A DNA stretch of 64,000 nucleotides, from NCBI RefSeq assembly GCF_000423645.1, contig NZ_AUIJ01000004.1, forward strand, positions 62,001 to 126,000. Reading direction: 5' to 3'. Position numbers and translations under genes: made by a program. This document shows, in pieces, positions 22,807 to 32,996 of this stretch. Position 1 is the first letter of the stretch. The number at the start of each line of letters is the position of its first letter. Origin of the DNA: Sediminimonas qiaohouensis DSM 21189 (lineage in GTDB: Bacteria; Pseudomonadota; Alphaproteobacteria; Rhodobacterales; Rhodobacteraceae). The notes under the pieces are model-generated. The model was not told the DNA's origin. It searched no databases and worked only from the letters and a program-made list of their open reading frames with translations.

Positions 22807-23007
22807 TCATCGCGGCGGCGCGTCCTTTGCCATGCACCTGCGCGGGGGTTTTCCATCCGGCGTCACCGTCGTCGCGCCGCAAGCGGCACAGCGATAGGCG
22901 CCCGGCCCGGCCCGCCGATCCTCGCGCCAGCGGCACCCGCGCATGCGCGGGTTGGAAAACACGATGATCAGGACAATCGCCACGATAAAGCCGACAATCA
23001 CGAACAT
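22807..23007 (-). CDS. Small membrane protein with Cys pair, unknown function
   Basis: 66-residue product: one N-terminal transmembrane helix (MFVIVGFIVAIVLIIVFSNP), an arginine-rich linker, then YRCAACGATTVTPDGKPPRRC, half of a zinc ribbon with CxxC and one further Cys. I know similar short proteins in Rhodobacteraceae but no function. Transcribed towards ornithine decarboxylase and away from sdhB's terminator; a weak GGAG lies before the ATG. Confidence 0.55.
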   Translation of the reverse strand: MFVIVGFIVAIVLIIVFSNPRMRGCRWREDRRAGPGAYRCAACGATTVTPDGKPPRRCMAKDAPPR

Positions 23008-23054
23008 CGCACGCGCACTCCGTCAAACGCCATGTTGATCCCCCCGGGCCAGCC

Positions 23055-23105
23055 AAAAACGGCAAAGGCCCCACGCGGTCATGCCATGCGCGGGGCCCCT
23101 TGCCG
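23055..23105 (-). terminator. Rho-independent terminator of the sdhCDAB operon
   Basis: Long minus-strand stem formed by 23061-23077 and 23089-23104 (outer pairs ggcaa / ttgcc, inner pairs ggcccc / ggggcc) followed by GTTTTTGG. It starts about 15 bp past the sdhB stop and is the strongest terminator in the window. Confidence 0.85.
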
Positions 23106-23119
23106 ATACTCCAGCGCGA

Positions 23120-23899
23120 TCAAACGTGGCGATCCACCATCATCTTCTTGATCTCCGCGATCGCCTTGGCCGGGTTCAACCCCTTGGGGCACGCCTTGGC
23201 GCAATTCATGATCGTGTGACACCGATAGAGCTTGAACGGATCCTCCAGATCATCCAGCCGCTCGCCCGTTGCCTCGTCGCGGCTATCGATGATCCAGCGA
23301 TGCGCATGCAGCAGCGCCGCCGGCCCAAGATACCGATCCGAGTTCCACCAATAGCTCGGGCAGGAGGTCGAGCAGCAGGCGCACATCACGCACTCATATA
23401 GCCCGTCCAGCTTGGCGCGATCCTCGATCGACTGCTTCCATTCCTTCGCGGGCGTGTTCGATTTGGTTTCCAGCCACGGCATGATGCTCTCGTGCTGCGC
23501 GTAGAAATGCGTCATGTCCGGGATCAGGTCCTTGACCACATGCATGTGCGGCAGCGGATAGATCTTCACGTCGCCCTTGATCTCGTCCATGCCGTAGATA
23601 CACGCCAGCGTGTTGATCCCGTCGATATTCATCGCACACGACCCGCAAATGCCCTCGCGGCAGGACCGGCGGAACGTCAGCGTCGGGTCAATCTCGTTCT
23701 TGATCTTGATCAGCGCATCCAGAACCATCGGACCGCAGGTGTCCATGTCGACGAAATAGGTGTCGACACGGGGGTTTTCGCCGTCATCCGGGTTCCAGCG
23801 GTAGATCTGGAACTTGCGCAGGTTCTTGGCACCGTCGGGTTTGGGCCACGTCTTGCCCGTGCGCATCCGGCTGTTCTTGGGGAGCGTCAGTTGAACCAT
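23120..23899 (-). CDS. sdhB: Succinate dehydrogenase iron-sulfur subunit
   Basis: Carries electrons from FAD to quinone in complex II. The 259-residue product has the [2Fe-2S] ligands in [15 protein letters not shown], the [4Fe-4S] ligands in [14 protein letters not shown], and the [3Fe-4S]/[4Fe-4S] region [17 protein letters not shown]. Start at 23899 with a clear GAGGAGA upstream. Last gene of sdhCDAB, 11 bp after sdhA and followed by a strong terminator. Confidence 0.98.
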   Translation of the reverse strand: MVQLTLPKNSRMRTGKTWPKPDGAKNLRKFQIYRWNPDDGENPRVDTYFVDMDTCGPMVLDALIKIKNEIDPTLTFRRSCREGICGSCAMNIDGINTLACIYGMDEIKGDVKIYPLPHMHVVKDLIPDMTHFYAQHESIMPWLETKSNTPAKEWKQSIEDRAKLDGLYECVMCACCSTSCPSYWWNSDRYLGPAALLHAHRWIIDSRDEATGERLDDLEDPFKLYRCHTIMNCAKACPKGLNPAKAIAEIKKMMVDRHV

Positions 23900-23910
23900 G
23901 TCGTCTCTCC

Positions 23911-25716
23911 TCAGAAGGTCCGCGCCTTGGGCGCGATCTTTTTCAGGCTGATGCCACCCTCGGTTTCGGTGGTCAGGGGGTCTTCGATCACGGGCCGATA
24001 GCTAAGCACGGTTTTCTTGCCGTCGACGCGCGCGATCGTATGAACCCGCCATGTCTTGTCGTCGCGATCGGGGTGATCCTCGTGCGCATGCGCGCCGCGC
24101 GATTCCTTGCGCGCGTCCGCACCGGCAATCGTCGCCAGTGCATTGGGCATGAGGTTCGTCAGCTCAAGCGTCTCCATCAGGTCCGAATTCCACACAAGGC
24201 TACGGTCGGTCACCTTCAGGTCGTCAACCTTGCCCGCGATCGCGTCCATCTTCTTGACGCCTTCGGCAAGCGTCTTCTCGGTGCGGAAAACGGCGGCATC
24301 CTCTTGCATCGTTTTCTGCATCTCCAACCGTAGCTCGGCCGTCGGCGTGCCGCCGTCGGCGTTGCGCAGGCTGTCAAAGCGATCAAACGCCTTGTCCACC
24401 TGGGCCGTGTTGGTCTCTGGCACCGCCGCGCCCGCATCAACCACCTCGCCCGCGCGGATCGCCGCCGCACGGCCGAACACGACCAGGTCGATCAAGCTGT
24501 TAGAGCCAAGCCGGTTCGCCCCGTGCACCGACGCGCAGGCCGCCTCGCCCACGGCCATAAGACCCGGCACCACGGCGTTGGGATCGTCGGCGGTGGGGTT
24601 CAACACCTCGCCCCAGTAATTGGTCGGGATACCGCCCATGTTGTAGTGCACCGTCGGAAGAACCGGGATCGGCTCCTTGGTCACGTCCACGCCCGCAAAG
24701 ATGCGCGCGCTTTCCGAAATACCCGGCAGCCGCAATTGCAGCGCCTCGGGCGGCAGGTGGCTCAGGTTGAGGTGAATGTGATCGCCATTCGGCCCAACGC
24801 CCCGCCCCTCGCGGATTTCCATGGTCATCGACCGGCTCACGTAGTCACGCGGCGCCAGGTCCTTGTAGGTGGGCGCATAGCGCTCCATGAACCGCTCGCC
24901 TTCCGAGTTGGTCAGGTATCCGCCCTCGCCGCGCGCGCCCTCAGTAATCAGGCACCCCGCGCCATAAATGCCGGTGGGGTGGAATTGCACGAACTCCATA
25001 TCCTGGAGCGGCAAACCGGCTCGCGCGACCATCCCGCCGCCATCGCCCGTGCAGGTATGCGCCGAAGTAGCACTGAAATACGCGCGCCCGTACCCGCCAG
25101 TCGCCAGCACGACCGTCTTGGCGTTGAACACATGCATCGTGCCATCGTCCAGCTTCCAGCAAACGACGCCGGTGCACTGCCCATCATCCGACATCAGCAG
25201 GTCAATGGCGAAATACTCGACGAAAAACTCGGCCTTCTGCTTAAGCGACTGACCATAAAGCGTGTGCAAGATCGCATGCCCGGTCCGGTCCGCGGCGGCG
25301 CAGGTCCGTTGCACCGGAGGGCCCTCGCCAAACTCGGTGGTGTGGCCGCCAAACGGCCGCTGATAAATCTCACCCTCTTCGGTCCGGGAAAACGGCACGC
25401 CGTAATGCTCAAGCTCGTAAACGGCCTTGGGCGCCTCGCGCGCGAGGTATTCCATCGCGTCGGTATCGCCCAACCAGTCCGATCCCTTTACCGTATCGTA
25501 CATGTGCCACTGCCAATGGTCCGGGCCCATGTTGGACAGGGACGCGGCGATACCCCCCTGCGCAGCCACGGTGTGCGACCGGGTCGGGAACACCTTGGTC
25601 ACGCAGGCGGTGCGCAACCCCTGCTCGGCCATCCCAAGCGTTGCCCTGAGGCCCGCGCCGCCAGCCCCGACAACGACCACGTCATAGTCATGCGTTTCGT
25701 ATTCGTATGCAGCCAT
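23911..25716 (-). CDS. sdhA: Succinate dehydrogenase flavoprotein subunit
   Basis: Oxidises succinate to fumarate with covalently bound FAD. The 601-residue product has the dinucleotide fold [12 protein letters not shown] (about residues 14-25), the flavin-attachment motif [10 protein letters not shown] with His48, and the active-site region around [20 protein letters not shown]. Normal length. It lies between sdhD (11 bp) and sdhB (11 bp). Confidence 0.98.
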   Translation of the reverse strand: MAAYEYETHDYDVVVVGAGGAGLRATLGMAEQGLRTACVTKVFPTRSHTVAAQGGIAASLSNMGPDHWQWHMYDTVKGSDWLGDTDAMEYLAREAPKAVYELEHYGVPFSRTEEGEIYQRPFGGHTTEFGEGPPVQRTCAAADRTGHAILHTLYGQSLKQKAEFFVEYFAIDLLMSDDGQCTGVVCWKLDDGTMHVFNAKTVVLATGGYGRAYFSATSAHTCTGDGGGMVARAGLPLQDMEFVQFHPTGIYGAGCLITEGARGEGGYLTNSEGERFMERYAPTYKDLAPRDYVSRSMTMEIREGRGVGPNGDHIHLNLSHLPPEALQLRLPGISESARIFAGVDVTKEPIPVLPTVHYNMGGIPTNYWGEVLNPTADDPNAVVPGLMAVGEAACASVHGANRLGSNSLIDLVVFGRAAAIRAGEVVDAGAAVPETNTAQVDKAFDRFDSLRNADGGTPTAELRLEMQKTMQEDAAVFRTEKTLAEGVKKMDAIAGKVDDLKVTDRSLVWNSDLMETLELTNLMPNALATIAGADARKESRGAHAHEDHPDRDDKTWRVHTIARVDGKKTVLSYRPVIEDPLTTETEGGISLKKIAPKARTF

Positions 25717-25727
25717 TTGTCAGGTCC

Positions 25728-26099
25728 TCACAGCGCGATCTTGGCAAGGGCATATAGCCCGGTAGCGGTCAGTCCGTAGGAAAAGATGATCAGGAACATA
25801 ACCAGGATCTTGCGGGTAATCCCGCGCGCGTAATCCTCGATCATGATCTGGGCCCCTTTGCGGAAATGCTGTAGCCCGACAAACAGGACAAGCCCCGTCA
25901 AAAGCGCCGGAACCGGCCGTGAGAACGTGTTGATCACGGTCTCATGGCTACTGCCCAACGCGCTGCCAAAGACATAAAGAAACGTTGGCACGATCAACGC
26001 CAGGCCCACGGCGCTAACCTGCATGTACCAGTGGTGTTCGGTTCCCGTCCCGGAGGCTCCCTTGCCCTCGGCACGCTTGCGGGCGGTCAGATAGCGCAT
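25728..26099 (-). CDS. sdhD: Succinate dehydrogenase membrane anchor subunit
   Basis: Hydrophobic anchor that holds complex II in the inner membrane and helps bind haem and quinone. The 123-residue product has three transmembrane segments (about residues 30-50, 60-80 and 95-118) and the motif QHFRKGAQIMIEDY, in the place of the SdhD haem/quinone region. The start at 26099 (MRYLTARKRAEGKG) has GAGGAGG 8 bp upstream; the open frame extends upstream only as overlap with sdhC. Confidence 0.95.
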   Translation of the reverse strand: MRYLTARKRAEGKGASGTGTEHHWYMQVSAVGLALIVPTFLYVFGSALGSSHETVINTFSRPVPALLTGLVLFVGLQHFRKGAQIMIEDYARGITRKILVMFLIIFSYGLTATGLYALAKIAL

Positions 26100-26110
26100 T
26101 GCCGGCCTCC

Positions 26111-26494
26111 TCAGATCAACAAAAGGGTTATGATTGTAAGGATCACCGAGCCACCGATCAGGATCCAGCCAAGTTTCTCGGCGGTCGGAATATCCAGCCC
26201 CTTGCCCGCGTCGAAATACAGATGACGCAACCCGGCAAGGTAATGATACCAAATCGCCCAGAGCGATAGCGTCATCACCAGGTCACCAAACCACGATGTG
26301 ATCACTGCATCGGCCGTCGCGAAATATTCGGGACTCGTCGCCGCCGCAAGCAGCCACCACACCACCAATACCACCGCCACGATCAGGGCATTGCCCGTGA
26401 TCCTGGTCAGGATCGATGTAATCGACGTCAATTGTGGGCGATATATCTGCAAGTGCGGCGAGAGCGGGCGCTCCACAGGTTTCGCATCAGCCAT
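26111..26494 (-). CDS. sdhC: Succinate dehydrogenase cytochrome b556 subunit
   Basis: Second membrane anchor of complex II. The 127-residue product has the family signature RPLSPHLQIYRPQLTSITSI and ILTRITG near the start, three transmembrane helices, and the haem-side motif HYLAGLRHLYFD. The start at 26494 (MADAKPVERP) follows AAAGGGA. It is the first gene of the operon; the region upstream carries paired palindromes that look like operators. Confidence 0.96.
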   Translation of the reverse strand: MADAKPVERPLSPHLQIYRPQLTSITSILTRITGNALIVAVVLVVWWLLAAATSPEYFATADAVITSWFGDLVMTLSLWAIWYHYLAGLRHLYFDAGKGLDIPTAEKLGWILIGGSVILTIITLLLI

Positions 26495-26670
26495 AGGTCC
26501 GGTCCCTTTCGGTTTGCACACGATTGTATACGTGCGTTTCCTATCGGAGTTTTGACTCCTTTTAGCGCCGCTGTCACGCCAGCACAGCCCCGCAAGCCAG
26601 AAAATTTCGCCTTGCGCGGATGTAATGCCACTTTGTGATCACACACTTTGCCTGCGTGATCACAAATAAT
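26495..26670 (-). promoter_or_regulatory. sdhCDAB promoter region
   Basis: 176-bp gap between the mch stop and sdhC. It contains the paired palindromes at its distal end (separate entry) and a small hairpin ggagt-tttg-actcc (26546-26559) in the probable leader. I could not place -35/-10 boxes with confidence. There is no terminator-like hairpin here for mch, so some read-through from the mch cluster into sdh is possible. Confidence 0.6.
26632..26666. promoter_or_regulatory. Paired TGTGATCACA operator upstream of sdhC
   Basis: Perfect palindrome TGTGATCACA at 26634-26643 and a second site with core GTGATCAC at 26656-26663. The centres are exactly 21 bp apart (two helical turns), and outer flanks TTT/AAA make the pair an inverted repeat. 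It lies 140-170 bp before the sdhC start. The same geometry occurs upstream of sucC and at the GntR gene at 55482. Confidence 0.75.
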
Positions 26671-27702
26671 TCAAAGCGGCGCCAGAACCCAGTAATCTAG
26701 ATCAAGCAACACCTCGGGCAGGTACTTGCCATCGTCATCCTTGAGTCGAAATGGCGCGCCCCCCGACGTCGCCACCAGCCGCAGCCGAAGCGCCCCCACA
26801 CCGGGCGCAACAGTGTCGGCACGATCAAGAACCTCGGACCAGGCCCTGATCGTCTGGCCCGCATGACAAGGGTTCGCATGCGCCCCGCCATTGAGGCCCA
26901 CCACCATCTGCGCGTTCGCCAACCCGTTGAACGACAGCGCCCGCGCCATCGAAATCACGTGCCCGCCGTAAATCAGCCGCGTGCCGTCGGGACGGAACGT
27001 GGCGTCGAAATGCACCTTGGCCGTGTTCTGCCACAGGCGCGTGGCGATCATGTGCTCGGCCTCCTCGACGGTCACGCCATCGACGTGGTCGATCTGCTCT
27101 CCGATCTCGTAGTCGGCGCAGCGGTGCGGCTCTCCGGCCAACGCGAAATCGTAGCGCGAAAAATCCAGGCCCTCGGGCACACGCAAATCCGCCGAGGCAA
27201 GCGCCGCCTTCAGCTCGGGCACAACCGTTTCGGGCGCCGGCGCGTCAAGGTCGCGCTTGCGCACCATGACCCAGCGCACGTAGCTGATCACCACGTCGTC
27301 ATGCTGGTTCAGGCCGCGCGTGCGCACCCACACCACGCCCGACTTGCCGTTTGAGTTCTGCTTGAGGCCGATCACCTCGGATTCCGCCCTGAGCGTATCG
27401 CCCGGCCACACCGGCCGAAGCCACCGCCCCTCGGCATAGCCAAGGTTCGCCACCGCATTCAGGGATATGTCCGGCACCGTCTTGCCGAACACCACGTGAA
27501 ACGCCGCCAGATCGTCCAGCGGGCTACCGGGCAAGCCGCAGGCACGCGCGAACGCGTCCGACGAATATAGCGCATGCCGCGCCGGATAGAGCGCATGATA
27601 TAATGCCCGCTCACCGCCCCCAACGGTGCGTGGCACGGCGTGGCGGATCACCTCGCCCAATCGGTAATCCTCGAAAAAGCGGCCCGGGTTGGTCTTTGCC
27701 AT
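26671..27702 (-). CDS. mch: Mesaconyl-CoA hydratase (MaoC family)
   Basis: Hydrates mesaconyl-C1-CoA to beta-methylmalyl-CoA in the ethylmalonyl-CoA pathway for acetate assimilation. The 343-residue product is a double hot-dog MaoC-like protein: an N-terminal half starting MAKTNPGRFFEDYRLGEVI and a second half with the region DATFRPDGTRLIYGGHVISM. The length equals that of the Rhodobacter enzyme as I recall it. The nearby malyl-CoA thioesterase gene supports the assignment. The ATG at 27702 is preferred to the GTG at 27708, which overlaps the upstream stop. Confidence 0.85.
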   Translation of the reverse strand: MAKTNPGRFFEDYRLGEVIRHAVPRTVGGGERALYHALYPARHALYSSDAFARACGLPGSPLDDLAAFHVVFGKTVPDISLNAVANLGYAEGRWLRPVWPGDTLRAESEVIGLKQNSNGKSGVVWVRTRGLNQHDDVVISYVRWVMVRKRDLDAPAPETVVPELKAALASADLRVPEGLDFSRYDFALAGEPHRCADYEIGEQIDHVDGVTVEEAEHMIATRLWQNTAKVHFDATFRPDGTRLIYGGHVISMARALSFNGLANAQMVVGLNGGAHANPCHAGQTIRAWSEVLDRADTVAPGVGALRLRLVATSGGAPFRLKDDDGKYLPEVLLDLDYWVLAPL

Positions 27703-27704
27703 GG

Positions 27705-27908
27705 TCACTGCGCCCCCAGCTTGAGGTCAGGGGAATAGGTGCCCTCCACCTCCTTGATCACGGCCTGCCCGCAGCGCATCACGCCGTTCGCGGCATCGAA
27801 CGCATAGGTTGGACCGCCATGCAGGTCCCAGCCGGCGTTCAGGGCCTCGGTAACCTTGTGGCAGAACTCCGACGTGTCGTCAGCGGAAAGAAAGCGATAT
27901 AGTTTCAT
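27705..27908 (-). CDS. DUF1737 small protein
   Basis: 67-residue protein matching the DUF1737 pattern: MKLYRFLSADDTSEFCHKVTE, then NAGWDLHGGPTYAFD and MRCGQAVIKEVEGTYSP. The GW.l.G.p region is typical of this small-domain family, for which I know no assigned function. It lies between nnrU (5-bp gap) and mch (2-bp gap to the ATG), so it is co-transcribed with both. Confidence 0.85.
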   Translation of the reverse strand: MKLYRFLSADDTSEFCHKVTEALNAGWDLHGGPTYAFDAANGVMRCGQAVIKEVEGTYSPDLKLGAQ

Positions 27909-27913
27909 GAGCC

Positions 27914-28459
27914 TCATCCAAACGGGTAATATCCAAGCCAGGTGTGTATCACTGTGATCACACCGAACACGACCACGGTCGCCACCACCGCGATCACCTC
28001 TTTGCTCATCGGCGCAGGGGGCGGCGGGGTCCAATTCGGCTCGGCCCGGTTGATCGCTATCATCTGGACCACCGCCCAGGCCAATAGCCCGCCGAACAGG
28101 ACAAACGACGGCACGTCGCCATTCACCAACAGGTGGCCCAGCGCCCAAACCTTGACGCCCACCAGCATCGGATGACGCATCCGCCGGGCCAGCCGTGTCT
28201 GCATGCCGCTGACCGCGAACAGGTAGACCGACAACACCATCAACAGGTTGTTGATCCCCGCCGTCGCCGGGTGACGCCCCCAGAAAAACGCACCTTCCGC
28301 TTCGCGGTACCCGATGATCATCAGGACAAGGCCCGCCAGGATCCCGATCGCCGCGAACCCCTTGCCACGCATGCCCGAGCGCGCCCGCGCATCGGGGGCA
28401 AGGCGTTTGAACAGGTGAAAGCCGGACCACAGGATCAGGCCGAGGATAAGGTTGGTCAT
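27914..28459 (-). CDS. NnrU family membrane protein
   Basis: 181-residue integral membrane protein with about five hydrophobic helices and the NnrU-type segment RRMRHPMLVGVKVWALGHLLVNGD. The family was named from nitric oxide gene clusters, but it is widespread and its biochemical role is unclear; the C-terminal helices are isoprenylcysteine-methyltransferase-like in topology. Here it stands in an ethylmalonyl-CoA gene cluster, with no denitrification gene nearby. Confidence 0.85.
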   Translation of the reverse strand: MTNLILGLILWSGFHLFKRLAPDARARSGMRGKGFAAIGILAGLVLMIIGYREAEGAFFWGRHPATAGINNLLMVLSVYLFAVSGMQTRLARRMRHPMLVGVKVWALGHLLVNGDVPSFVLFGGLLAWAVVQMIAINRAEPNWTPPPPAPMSKEVIAVVATVVVFGVITVIHTWLGYYPFG

Positions 28460-28492
28460 GTCGCGCTCCGTCTCAAAGTTGCAGGTTGCACG

Positions 28493-29341
28493 CTACAGCG
28501 CGGCAACGCTCGATGCCATGGCAAGAATTTTGCGTGCGGTATCGACATGCAGGTTCTCGACGATCTTGCCATCGACAACCGCCACGCCCTGCCCGGTCCT
28601 TTGTACCTCTTCGAACGCGGCGATCTGGCGTTGCGCCAGCTCGATTTCCTCTTGCGACGGGGAAAAGGCGGTGTTCGTCACCTCGATCTGCGCGGGGTGG
28701 ATCAAGGTCTTTCCGTCAAAGCCCAAATCGCGCCCCTGCTCGCACTCGGCGCGCAGCCCCTCGTCATCCTTGAACTGGTTATACACCCCATCGATGGCAA
28801 TCACGTCGTGCGCCCGCGCCGCGAGCAGGATCGTCTGCAGTGCCACCTGCATCGGCAAACGGTCCGCCCGGTGGCGACAGTTCAACTCCTTCGCCAGGTC
28901 GTTGGTCCCGGACACGAACCCGGTCAGGCGCGGGTGCGCCGCGATCTCCGCCGCGTTCAGAACCCCCATCGGTGTCTCGATCATCGCCCAGATCGGCACG
29001 TCTTCGACCAGATCGGCAAGCGCCTGCACATCCGCGGCGCTGTTGACCTTGGGCAATAAGAACGCATCGACATCCGCGCCCTTGAGCGCCGCAACATCCG
29101 CCGCGCCCCAATCGGTATCCAACGCGTTGATCCGCACGATTCGCGCCCGCGCGCCATATCCCCCCTGCGCCAGCGCCGCCGCCAACGTCTCGCGCGCGGC
29201 CTCTTTCGCGTCGGGGGTCACCGCATCCTCAAGATCGAAAATGATCGCATCCGCCGGCAATTGGCGCGCCTTGTCCAACGCGCGCTCTTTTGAGCCAGGA
29301 ATATAAAGCACGGAGCGGTAAGGGCGGGCATCGATGTGCAT
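28493..29341 (-). CDS. (3S)-malyl-CoA thioesterase (Mcl2-like, HpcH/HpaI aldolase family)
   Basis: Probably hydrolyses (3S)-malyl-CoA to malate and CoA, the last step of acetate assimilation by the ethylmalonyl-CoA pathway. The 282-residue product has the CitE-fold motifs LYIPGSKERALDKA, AIIFDLEDAV and IETPMGVLNA, with the acidic metal ligands in the last two. Its length and N-terminus fit the short Mcl2 type rather than malyl-CoA lyase Mcl1 (about 318 residues). Start at 29341 after GGGAGAG. It heads the minus-strand group mcl2-nnrU-DUF1737-mch. Confidence 0.83.
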   Translation of the reverse strand: MHIDARPYRSVLYIPGSKERALDKARQLPADAIIFDLEDAVTPDAKEAARETLAAALAQGGYGARARIVRINALDTDWGAADVAALKGADVDAFLLPKVNSAADVQALADLVEDVPIWAMIETPMGVLNAAEIAAHPRLTGFVSGTNDLAKELNCRHRADRLPMQVALQTILLAARAHDVIAIDGVYNQFKDDEGLRAECEQGRDLGFDGKTLIHPAQIEVTNTAFSPSQEEIELAQRQIAAFEEVQRTGQGVAVVDGKIVENLHVDTARKILAMASSVAAL

Positions 29342-29595
29342 GAGTCTCTCCCGTAATTTTGTTGCGCCGGAATGTCGCTTTTTCTCAGAAAAATTCAAGA
29401 GGCGATTTGCCGCGACGCAGAAAAGAGGGCCTTGCGCGCAATAGCGCCCGCAGGGCGCCGCGCAGCGCCCACCCGGCGGTCGGGCACTGCGCGCCCCTCA
29501 ACCGACTACCCCATGACCGCCCAAGGCGCGCCCTGTTTACCAAGGCTTCACCACCGGCGCGGATCGTTTCACGGTGTCAAACGGTGGAGGCGGCC

Positions 29596-29898
29596 ATGAA
29601 CTACCTGCGTGTCGGAACGGTTGCGGCAATAGCAACCCTGAGCGCGTGTCCGGCCGGGGCCGAGCCCCCCTGCAGCGACCGCGACCGCGTCCTTGAACGC
29701 CTGTCAGGGCAGTACCAGGAGACCCGACGCGCGATCGGATTATCGGCCGGCGGTGGTGCCATAATCGAGCTGTTCGCATCGGCCGAGACAGGAAGCTGGT
29801 CCATCATCGCGACACGCCCCGACGGCCGCACTTGCCTGATCGCCAGCGGCGACGCCTTCGCGGCCCCCCTTCCCGCGACAGCGGACGAAGGGGCATGA
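29596..29898 (+). CDS. Small secreted protein, unknown function
   Basis: 100-residue product with a Sec signal peptide (about residues 1-22, cleavage likely after AGA in CPAGAEPPC). The mature part contains two cysteines that could form a disulfide (in PPCSDRD and GRTCLIAS) and the motif ETGSWSIIATRPDGRTC, seen in short periplasmic proteins of this family of bacteria. Function unknown. GGTGGAGG precedes the start. Convergent with the TSUP transporter. Confidence 0.7.
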   Translation: MNYLRVGTVAAIATLSACPAGAEPPCSDRDRVLERLSGQYQETRRAIGLSAGGGAIIELFASAETGSWSIIATRPDGRTCLIASGDAFAAPLPATADEGA

Positions 29899-29905
29899 CG
29901 CCTCC

Positions 29906-31781
<1,876 letters not shown>

Positions 31782-31817
31782 CCCGCGCGCAAGGCGCCAA
31801 CGGCGTAAAGGTATGGC

Positions 31818-31847
31818 AAGGGCGCCCCAAGGGGCGCCCTTTGCATT
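31818..31847 (+). terminator. Rho-independent terminator after mdh
   Basis: Perfect inverted repeat aagggcgcccc-aa-ggggcgccctt (practical loop about 6 bases) followed by TTGCATTT, about 36 bp past the mdh stop. It separates mdh from downstream genes. Confidence 0.75.
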
Positions 31848-32022
31848 TCGCGCTGCAAGGTCAGGCGTGGGGCGCTCTGACTGCAACGCTCCCGAGGATA
31901 AATTCGGGCGCGCTTGTACCTGAGTGTCGGCTATGCGGACTAAGCTGCCATTTCACCACTTGGTTGGCGGTGGTAATTCTTAAATCAGATGGTAGCTTGC
32001 GTAGGCAAAAGGAGAGCTGCCC

Positions 32023-32652
32023 ATGACAATTGAAGCCTGGACGATTTACGCCGCAACCGTGCTTGCTTTGATGAGCACACCTGGGCCGAGCCAACTTCTC
32101 ATGTTGTCCAATAGCGGCGCGCACGGGCTTCGAAGATCACTCTCTACAGCGGCAGGCGATCTTTCAGCAAATGCTTTGCAAATGCTGGCAGCAGGATTGG
32201 GCCTGGCCGCGATCATCGCGGCTTCGGGTGCCGCTCTCGCAACCATTAAATGGGCCGGGGTAGCTTACCTGATTTGGCTTGGTATTCGCATGATACGAAA
32301 GGCAAAACCCGATGATGCCGGGGTCAGAGATACGGAACGCAGCGTGTCGCTCGGCAATCTCTGGATGCAAGGGTTTCTTACGTCGGCAGCCAACCCAAAG
32401 GCTGTTGTCTTCTTCGCAGCTCTGTTTCCACAATTCATATCTGATGACCACGCGTTCTGGCCCCAATTCCTCATTTTGTCCGTGACCTACATCATCATGG
32501 ATGGTCTGTTTCTTTCAGCTTACGGGGCTGGGGCAAGTTGGATTACGACTCGCTTCAAAGGAGCGGCGAAAGTCTGGATCGAACGCATCGGGGGAAGCTT
32601 AATGATCGTTGCGGCGATCTTGATGGGTTTCAAGTCGGTTTCGCGACAGTAA
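32023..32652 (+). CDS. LysE/RhtB family exporter
   Basis: 209-residue membrane protein with six hydrophobic segments and the family motif MSTPGPSQLLMLSNSGAHG near residue 17, followed by IWLGIRMIRKA and SAANPKAVVFFAALFPQF. It probably exports an amino acid or metabolite. AAGGAG precedes the start. Codon use and base composition are more A/T-rich than in flanking TCA-cycle genes, which suggests transfer into the mdh-suc interval. Confidence 0.88.
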   Translation: MTIEAWTIYAATVLALMSTPGPSQLLMLSNSGAHGLRRSLSTAAGDLSANALQMLAAGLGLAAIIAASGAALATIKWAGVAYLIWLGIRMIRKAKPDDAGVRDTERSVSLGNLWMQGFLTSAANPKAVVFFAALFPQFISDDHAFWPQFLILSVTYIIMDGLFLSAYGAGASWITTRFKGAAKVWIERIGGSLMIVAAILMGFKSVSRQ

Positions 32653-32996
32653 CCGCTTTCGGGCTCGAAGCGGCCAGTCGGATACAGCGCCCTGCGACGC
32701 GCTCTTGCGTCCGGAATCCCCAGCAATGCCAACGTTTCAGTCCTAAAGCCAAACAAGGCGCGGATTTTCTCACACCGGCCGCTTCCACTTGCCCGACCTC
32801 AAGACGCGCGCACACCTGATTCCCACAAACATGCTGCAAATCCTATATTTTCGCATTTGTGATCACACGGCAAAATCATGTGATCACAAATGCGGTATTT
32901 TTTACCAAAACCAGGGGCGAAGCGCAGAAAACCGTTTAAGCGGCATGCGCACTTGTGCCTATACCTATGACAATCGTAGCAAAACGGGACAGTTTC
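32653..32996 (+). other. Non-coding interval before sucC
   Basis: 344 bp without a credible gene. The first 150 bp, after the LysE stop, show nothing recognisable. 32852-32894 holds the paired palindrome. 32895-32996 is the probable sucC promoter and leader, with A/T-rich TATACCTATGAC near 32961-32972 as a possible -10 region. The interval is A/T-rich compared with its neighbours. Confidence 0.6.
32852..32894. promoter_or_regulatory. Paired TGTGATCACA operator upstream of sucC
   Basis: Two perfect TGTGATCACA palindromes (32858-32867 and 32879-32888) with centres 21 bp apart. They lie inside a larger inverted repeat with 16-base perfect arms (CGCATTTGTGATCACA at 32852-32867 and its complement at 32879-32894) around an 11-base spacer. 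It lies 103-145 bp before the sucC start. This is the best-formed of the three paired sites. Confidence 0.8.

Noticed and set aside
26297-26306. TGTGATCACT inside sdhC, close to the GntR-type palindrome
   Set aside because: It lies within the coding region, is imperfect, has no partner at 21 bp and encodes a plain stretch of the protein.
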